Below, piece by piece: positions 33,609 through 39,748 of a stretch of DNA of 39,748 nucleotides. The position numbers were made by a program, and so were the translations under genes. Location of the stretch: the NCBI GenBank assembly GCA_947174995.1, contig CAMWLC010000022.1, positions 1 to 39,748 of the forward strand, written 5' to 3'. The notes beneath the pieces were generated by a model. The model searched no databases. It was not told the origin of the DNA and was given only the letters and a program-made list of their open reading frames with translations. The DNA is from an uncultured Porphyromonadaceae bacterium (GTDB lineage Bacteria; Bacteroidota; Bacteroidia; Bacteroidales; Muribaculaceae). Numbering within the stretch: the first letter of the stretch is position 1; each line of letters opens with the position of its first letter.

Positions 33609-34766
33609 TTAGAATTTGGAGGCGCGGCGGTAGAGGATGAGGCCGATGATGAGGTAGACGATGTTGGGGATCTCCATGGCGATTTCGGGGGAGGTGTAGC
33701 CCGAGACGGCAAGTGAACTGGTGACGGTGGAGAAGAGTATGTAGCTGAAACTCAGCACCAGGCCTATACCGATATTGATACCCATGCCCCCCTTGGATTT
33801 CTTGGCCGAGAGCGATACTCCGATGAGGGTCAGTATGAAGGCAGCGGCCGTGGAGGCGTAGCGCCGCGCTTTCTCTATCTCAAACCCCTTGATGTTGGCC
33901 ACGCCGCGCATCCTCTGCTTCTCGATATAGTCCGAGAGCTGCGGAGTGGTGAGCGTCTCCTGGTCGTTGACGGAGATGAGGAAGTCCTTCGGCTCGATGG
34001 GTATGATGGTGTCGAGCGACGAACCGCGGGTGATTTTCTCGCGCATGCCGTTGAAGTCGCGGATCATGTAGTCGTGCATCGTCCAGTGGTAGAGGCGAGT
34101 GGAGTCATACACGGCCGTGGCGGCCGTCATGCGGGACATCAGCCGTTTGCCGTCAAACTTGTCAAGAGAGAAGCGGTAGCCGGTTTTGTTGGAGTTCTCA
34201 AATCTCCCGATGTATGCCACCTCCCCGGGGCGCGTCATGAGCTGGATGTCGGTGCCGGTCTGCACGCTCTTGTTGCGCACGTATTTGTTGGTGTAGCGGA
34301 TACGGTTGACGTTGGTCGGCGGGATGATATAGTTGGTCAGAGCGAAGGTCATGGCCGCTATCACCGCGGCGCCTATCATATACGGGCGCACGAGGCGGCG
34401 GAAACTGACTCCGCTCGACATCATGGCTATTATCTCGGAATTGCCGGCGAGTTTGGTGGTGAAGAATATCACCGAGATGAATACGAAGAGAGGGGAGAGC
34501 TGGTTGCCGAAATAGGGGAGGAAGGAGAGGAAGTAGTCGAAGATGGTTTCCTTGAGCGGGGCGGTGAGGAAGGCGTCGAGTTTCTCTGTGACGTCAAACA
34601 TCGCGATGACGGCCAGAAACAGGAGCGTGGCCATGAAGTAGGTGCCCAGGAAATTCCTGAGAATATATAGGTCAAGGATCTTTAACAGACGACCGCCCCC
34701 TCTCTCCCCTTTCCGGCGACGGAAGGGGGAGAGAAGCATAGGGGGGATATTGATGGTGAATTTCAT
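33609..34766 (-). CDS. LptF/LptG family permease
   Basis: 385-residue inner-membrane subunit of the LptB2FG ABC transporter that extracts lipopolysaccharide from the inner membrane. Seen: helices ILDLYILRNFLGTYFMATLLFLAVI, PLFVFISVIFFTTKL and FRRLVRPYMIGAAVIAAMTF. A large periplasmic beta-jellyroll region (about residues 150-280) follows, then three C-terminal helices. The recognisable family sequence begins at about residue 30. The first 28 residues include LLSPFRRRKGERGGG, encoded by a 14-bp palindrome (34702-34733), an unusual in-frame insertion. ATGs at 34766 and 34739 are the only candidates. It is last in the spt-tgt-lptG direction, 36 bases after tgt. Confidence 0.88.
   Translation of the reverse strand: MKFTINIPPMLLSPFRRRKGERGGGRLLKILDLYILRNFLGTYFMATLLFLAVIAMFDVTEKLDAFLTAPLKETIFDYFLSFLPYFGNQLSPLFVFISVIFFTTKLAGNSEIIAMMSSGVSFRRLVRPYMIGAAVIAAMTFALTNYIIPPTNVNRIRYTNKYVRNKSVQTGTDIQLMTRPGEVAYIGRFENSNKTGYRFSLDKFDGKRLMSRMTAATAVYDSTRLYHWTMHDYMIRDFNGMREKITRGSSLDTIIPIEPKDFLISVNDQETLTTPQLSDYIEKQRMRGVANIKGFEIEKARRYASTAAAFILTLIGVSLSAKKSKGGMGINIGIGLVLSFSYILFSTVTSSLAVSGYTSPEIAMEIPNIVYLIIGLILYRRASKF
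34702..34733. repeat. Palindrome inside the N-terminal codons of the LptG-like gene
   Basis: CTCTCCCCTTTCCG and CGGAAGGGGGAGAG pair with one mismatch around GCGA. On the coding strand it specifies residues about 12-22, just before the first conserved membrane segment. Confidence 0.8.
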
Positions 34767-34802
34767 CGTCTGCTCGGGAGGTGAGGGAAGATGTGGCGGG
34801 GA

Positions 34803-35933
34803 TCAGAGGCGGCGTGTCACGGCCTCCACCATCGCCGGTTTCCATTGCGCGAAATCCCCGGCTATGATATGGCGGCGTGCCTCGCCGACGAGCCAGAGAT
34901 AGAACGCGAGGTTGTGGATGGAGGCGATCTGCATGGCGAGGAGTTCACCGGCATGGAAGAGATGGCGCACGTATGCGCGGGAATATACCTCGTCAACCCA
35001 TGCGGCTCCCCCCTCGTCGAGAGGGGAGAAGTCCTTGGCCCATTTGGCGTTGCGGAGATTGATTATGCCGTGGCGCGTGAATATCATGCCGTTGCGGCCA
35101 TTGCGCGAGGGCATCACGCAGTCCATCATGTCCACGCCGCGGTCTATGGCTTCAAGGATGTTGGCGGGGGTGCCCACGCCCATGAGATAACGCGGACGGT
35201 CGGCGGGAAGGATGTCGTTGACGATCTCTATCATCTCATACATCTTCTCTGTGGGCTCTCCCACGGCCAAACCGCCGATAGCGTTGCCGTCGGCACCGAA
35301 ATCGCGCACGAACTTGGCCGACTCCCGGCGCAGGTCGGGATATACGCACCCCTGCACGATGGGGAAATATGACTGGTAATAGCCGTAAAGACCCTCCGTC
35401 TCCTTGTAGCGTTTCCATCCGCGCTGAAGCCAGCGCATGGTGAGTCCGAGCGACTTTTTCGCATACTCGTAATCGGAATCTCCCGGCGGACACTCGTCAA
35501 GGGCCATCATGATGTCGGCCCCGATGGTGCGCTCGATGTCCACCACCCCCTCGGGCGTGAAGAGATGTTTCGAGCCGTCGATATGGCTGCGGAAATGCGC
35601 CCCCTCCTCCGAGAGCTTGCGTATCCCGGAGAGGGAGAAGACCTGGAAACCGCCTGAATCCGTCAGGATCGGTTTTTCCCATCCGTTGAATTTATGGAGG
35701 CCTCCGGCGGCGTGAATCACTTCAAGACCGGGGCGCAGGTAGAGATGATATGTATTGCCCAGTATGATCTGGGCCTTGATGTCATCCCGCAGTTCCCGCT
35801 GGTGAACCCCCTTGACGGTGCCTGCCGTGCCGACGGGCATGAAGATGGGAGTCTGCACGGTGCCGTGGGCGGTGGTGAACTGACCCGCACGCGCCGCTGA
35901 CCCCGGGGCTGTCGCCTCAAGCGTGAATTTCAT
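34803..35933 (-). CDS. tgt: tRNA-guanine transglycosylase
   Basis: 376-residue enzyme exchanging guanine 34 of GUN-anticodon tRNAs for the queuosine precursor. Seen: TPIFMPVGTAGTVK, LGNTYHL, TDSGGFQVFSL (D92), IVQGCVYPDLR, GGLAVGEP, and RGVDMMDCVMPSRNGRNG containing the nucleophile (D271). The end has YSRAYVRHLFHAGE and SIHNLAFYLWL. The cysteine triad (C-x-C-x-x-C) that normally precedes YSRAYxRHL and binds zinc is absent; the segment reads LDEGGAAWVDEV, although the partner histidine (H340) remains. It lies 21 bases after spt and 36 before the LptG-like gene. Confidence 0.94.
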   Translation of the reverse strand: MKFTLEATAPGSAARAGQFTTAHGTVQTPIFMPVGTAGTVKGVHQRELRDDIKAQIILGNTYHLYLRPGLEVIHAAGGLHKFNGWEKPILTDSGGFQVFSLSGIRKLSEEGAHFRSHIDGSKHLFTPEGVVDIERTIGADIMMALDECPPGDSDYEYAKKSLGLTMRWLQRGWKRYKETEGLYGYYQSYFPIVQGCVYPDLRRESAKFVRDFGADGNAIGGLAVGEPTEKMYEMIEIVNDILPADRPRYLMGVGTPANILEAIDRGVDMMDCVMPSRNGRNGMIFTRHGIINLRNAKWAKDFSPLDEGGAAWVDEVYSRAYVRHLFHAGELLAMQIASIHNLAFYLWLVGEARRHIIAGDFAQWKPAMVEAVTRRL

Positions 35934-35954
35934 GTGTGGCTGCTGAATCCGGGT

Positions 35955-37142
35955 TTATTTGAGTATGCCGTTCTTGCGGAACACCTTCTCGATGGCTTCC
36001 AGCGAGCGTGCCACCTGCTCCTCGGTGTGCGTGGCCATGAGGGAGTAACGGATGAGGGTGTCCTGTGGAGCCACGGCCGGTGTTACCACGGGATTCACGA
36101 ACACTCCCTCTTCCAGAAGATCGTGCGTGACCTGGAAGGTCTTGTAGTCGTCGCGGATGAAGAGGGGAATGATGGGAGTGGAGGTGTGGCCTATCTCGCA
36201 CCCCATCGCGCGGAAGCTCTCGAGGGCGAAATTGGTGATTTTCCAAAGATGCTCCTGGCGCTCAGGCTCGGCGAGCATGATGTCCATGGCCGCATTGGCG
36301 GCGGCGGTGGAGGCGGGGGTGATGCTGGCCGTGAAGATATAGGAGCGGGAGTGATGGCGCAGGAAGTTGGTGATTTCCTTATCCGTGGCGATAAATCCTC
36401 CCAAGGATGCGAAGGATTTCGAGAATGTGCCCATGATGAGGTCCACATCATCGGTAAGGCCGTAATGGTTGACCACTCCGCGTCCTCCCTTGCCGAAGAC
36501 TCCGATACCGTGGGCCTCGTCGACCATCACGGAGGCGTTGTATTCCTTGGCGAGACGCACTATCTCGGGCAGGTTTGCCACATCGCCCTCCATGGAGAAC
36601 ACCGAGTCGGTGACGATGAGCTTCACCTTCGCGGGGTCGCACTTCTTGAGCTGAGCCTCAAGCGACTCCATGTCGTTGTGCTTGTATTTGAGATAGTTGG
36701 AGAAGGAGAGACGGCGCCCCTCGATGATGGAGGCGTGATCCTGCTCGTCGAGGATGACGTAATCCTCACGTCCGGTGAGGGTGGAGACCACTCCGAGATT
36801 GACTCCGAAGCCGGTGGAATAGAGCATGGCGTCCTCCTTGCCCACGTAGTCGGCTATACGGGCCTCAAACTCCTTGTGGATGTCGAGCGTGCCGTTGAGG
36901 AAGGGAGACCCTGCCATACCGGTGCCATATTTTTTAGTGGCCTCTACGGCCGCTTCGATGACTTTGGGGTGATTGGTGAGGCCCATATAGCTGTTTGAGC
37001 CGAACATGAGCACTTTCTTGCCGTTCATCAGCACCTCGGTGTTCTGCTCGCTTGAGATCGGGCGGAAGTAGGGGTAGATGCCGGCGGCCTTGGCTTTCTG
37101 AGGAGCGTCGTAACGGCCTAATTTTTCTTGTAGAAGCTTCAT
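35955..37142 (-). CDS. spt: Serine palmitoyltransferase-like PLP enzyme (alpha-oxoamine synthase family)
   Basis: 395-residue pyridoxal-phosphate enzyme, closely resembling the Bacteroides serine palmitoyltransferase that joins serine and palmitoyl-CoA to start sphingolipid synthesis. Seen: YPYFRPISSEQNTEV, FGSNSYMGLTNHP, GTGMAGSPFLNGTLDIH, cofactor-stacking H136 in DEQDHASII, VDEAHGIGVFG (D208) and the Schiff-base lysine K242 in TFSKSFASLGGF. Glycine C-acetyltransferase (Kbl) is the close alternative; Bacteroidales resemblance at the N-terminus favours Spt. Its minus-strand leader (about 85 bases) contains a GC-rich hairpin CGGGGG/CCCCCG (37192-37206). It heads a unit with tgt and the LptG-like gene. 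Confidence 0.87.
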   Translation of the reverse strand: MKLLQEKLGRYDAPQKAKAAGIYPYFRPISSEQNTEVLMNGKKVLMFGSNSYMGLTNHPKVIEAAVEATKKYGTGMAGSPFLNGTLDIHKEFEARIADYVGKEDAMLYSTGFGVNLGVVSTLTGREDYVILDEQDHASIIEGRRLSFSNYLKYKHNDMESLEAQLKKCDPAKVKLIVTDSVFSMEGDVANLPEIVRLAKEYNASVMVDEAHGIGVFGKGGRGVVNHYGLTDDVDLIMGTFSKSFASLGGFIATDKEITNFLRHHSRSYIFTASITPASTAAANAAMDIMLAEPERQEHLWKITNFALESFRAMGCEIGHTSTPIIPLFIRDDYKTFQVTHDLLEEGVFVNPVVTPAVAPQDTLIRYSLMATHTEEQVARSLEAIEKVFRKNGILK

Positions 37143-37231
37143 AGATCTTTCGTGTGCGGTTTGTACAAAACTGCTTCGCTGCTTCCCGCGGCGGGGGCTG
37201 CCCCCGGAGCTGCAGCGGTGGAAGTAGACTG

Positions 37232-37264
37232 CAAATTTAGTAAAAAATCCTCAATATGTGCAAA
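37232..37264 (-). promoter_or_regulatory. Promoter for the spt-tgt-lptG unit
   Basis: On the minus strand TTTG (37264-37261), 21 bases, TAAATTTG (37239-37232): a full consensus match. Predicted start near 37225. Confidence 0.8.
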
Positions 37265-37570
37265 TATCCGCATATATTATAGTCGGATAAAGGCGTTTTT
37301 GACAAATTTTCTTTAAGGAATGACATTTTTGACACATCCACAAGATTATGGAGGGCATTTTAAAAGTGACTGTATGACAGTGCGTTGAATCATCGAAGCG
37401 AGGTTTTTGACGAGGAAAGTGAAACATTTCGCACGCAATTTGTTAATAAAGCAGATGGAACCCCGAGGGGGTCCCTCCCACAGACTCCAGAACTTATACA
37501 TTCAAGTACAGATTCCGGATACTCTGAAAAACATAAACCAGAAAAAGATAACATTAAATTTATAGAAACC
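37265..37570 (+). promoter_or_regulatory. Upstream region of dnaK
   Basis: About 306 bases without a gene. TTTTTGAC occurs three times (37296, 37326, 37404), the first two exactly 30 bases apart. A hairpin GGAACCCC/GGGGGTCC (37457-37464 with 37468-37475; seven of eight pairs) lies about 95 bases before the dnaK ATG. TAAATTTA near 37555 is one base from a -7 box. No CIRCE sequence (TTAGCACTC and its complement) is seen. The heat-shock promoter cannot be located with confidence. Confidence 0.4.
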
Positions 37571-39472
<1,902 letters not shown>

Positions 39473-39492
39473 GCAATATTGAAAACATACGA

Positions 39493-39530
39493 AAAAGGAG
39501 CGCGACCCGCCGGGTCGCGCTCCTTTTTTT
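39493..39530 (+). terminator. Intrinsic terminator after dnaK
   Basis: GGAGCGCGACCC/GGGTCGCGCTCC (12 bp, perfect) around the loop GCC, followed by seven Ts and preceded by As. It starts 20 bases after the stop. Confidence 0.95.
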
Positions 39531-39555
39531 GCAGACATCGTAGGCCCTCTTAGCA

Positions 39556-39573
39556 GACATCGCACGCGATGTC
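39556..39573. repeat. Dispersed palindrome (copy 4)
   Basis: GACATCGC and GCGATGTC around AC, followed by CCTACG (opposite orientation to copies 2, 3 and 5). A partial copy, GCAGACATCGTAGG, begins 25 bases earlier at 39531. Confidence 0.75.
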
Positions 39574-39609
39574 CCTACGTTTCTGTCTGTCAATAAGCTG
39601 ATTGGCAGG

Positions 39610-39627
39610 GACGTGGCGTGCCACGTC
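39610..39627. repeat. Dispersed palindrome (copy 5)
   Basis: GACGTGGC and GCCACGTC around GT, flanked by GCAGG and TGC. It lies 29 bases before the restriction-subunit fragment, whose own frame starts at 39657. Confidence 0.75.
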
Positions 39628-39656
39628 TGCGTGAAACAATTGATAATTGTGGGAAG

Positions 39657-39748
39657 ATGTTTTATCCATACCTTTCCATAAAAATAGGAAAACTAAATCG
39701 CAATTTAGAGGCGATGGCGCGTCAGCTTTACGACTACTGGTTCGTTCA
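39657..39748 (+). CDS. Type I restriction specificity subunit (HsdS) fragment, cut by window edge
   Basis: Only 30 codons and two bases are visible, but LNRNLEAMARQLYDYWFVQ is a hallmark of the conserved central or repeated helix region of HsdS, which joins the two DNA target-recognition domains and contacts the modification subunit. A full HsdS would normally have about 200 residues before this point; here the frame opens with ATG at 39657 (MFYPYLSIKIGK) only 12 residues before it. It therefore starts like a half-subunit or a silent exchange cassette and not like a complete gene. Whether hsdM, hsdR or a recombinase follows cannot be seen. Confidence 0.75.
   Translation, partial: MFYPYLSIKIGKLNRNLEAMARQLYDYWFV

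Noticed and set aside
37385..37570. 62 in-frame codons before the dnaK ATG
   Set aside because: DnaK proteins start at MGKIIGID; the upstream stretch contains a hairpin and low-complexity sequence and fits a leader better.

Overview
This is a GC-rich stretch of a Bacteroidales chromosome, most likely from a gut member of the Muribaculaceae or a close relative. The evidence is the presence of SprA, a Bacteroidetes-type serine palmitoyltransferase, the short Bacteroidetes RNA polymerase omega, a C-terminal NLQGV-type tail on a secreted protein, and several Bacteroidetes promoters (TTTG, about 20 bp, TAnnTTTG). The family-level assignment is an inference from overall resemblance. Most of the window is ordinary core genome; the unusual material lies between the genes.
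Layout. 1-3.2 kb (minus): a partial tRNA-Arg(ACG), preceded by the operon lysC-engB-rpiB-folB. 3.3-5.1 kb: algH and a GNAT acetyltransferase (plus), then recR (minus). 5.2-14.3 kb (plus): ruvA, the very large sprA and a membrane-anchored zinc metallopeptidase. 14.5-18.4 kb: a secreted three-module protein (plus) converging with clpB (minus). 18.6-21.9 kb (plus): a ROK glucokinase overlapping a Rossmann/DUF2520 protein, then kdsC and maf. 21.9-24.1 kb (minus): bamD, rpoZ and an unassigned ATP-grasp-like gene. 24.3-29.4 kb (plus): a PASTA protein, rluD, a PlsB-like acyltransferase, a membrane metallophosphoesterase and folK. 29.5-33.5 kb (plus): glutaminase, MFS transporter, type I asparaginase and thiol peroxidase. 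33.6-37.1 kb (minus): serine palmitoyltransferase, tgt and an LptF/LptG permease. 37.6-39.5 kb (plus): dnaK. The last 92 bases start a type I restriction specificity-subunit fragment.
Functional themes are envelope building (SprA, BamD, LptG, KdsC, sphingolipid and phospholipid acyl steps), protein quality control (ClpB, DnaK), DNA repair (RecR, RuvA), folate synthesis (FolB, FolK) and amide amino-acid breakdown (GlsA, AnsA with a transporter).
The most interesting content is non-coding. Three copies of a roughly 192-bp element with terminal inverted repeats are present, one inserted inside another at a TA dinucleotide. Their internal stems differ in sequence but keep base pairing. A second family of about 20-bp palindromes is scattered between genes with paired changes in its arms. 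Other palindromes lie inside two coding regions (the LptG N-terminus and the DUF2520 gene). No complete transposase, CRISPR array or prophage is visible.
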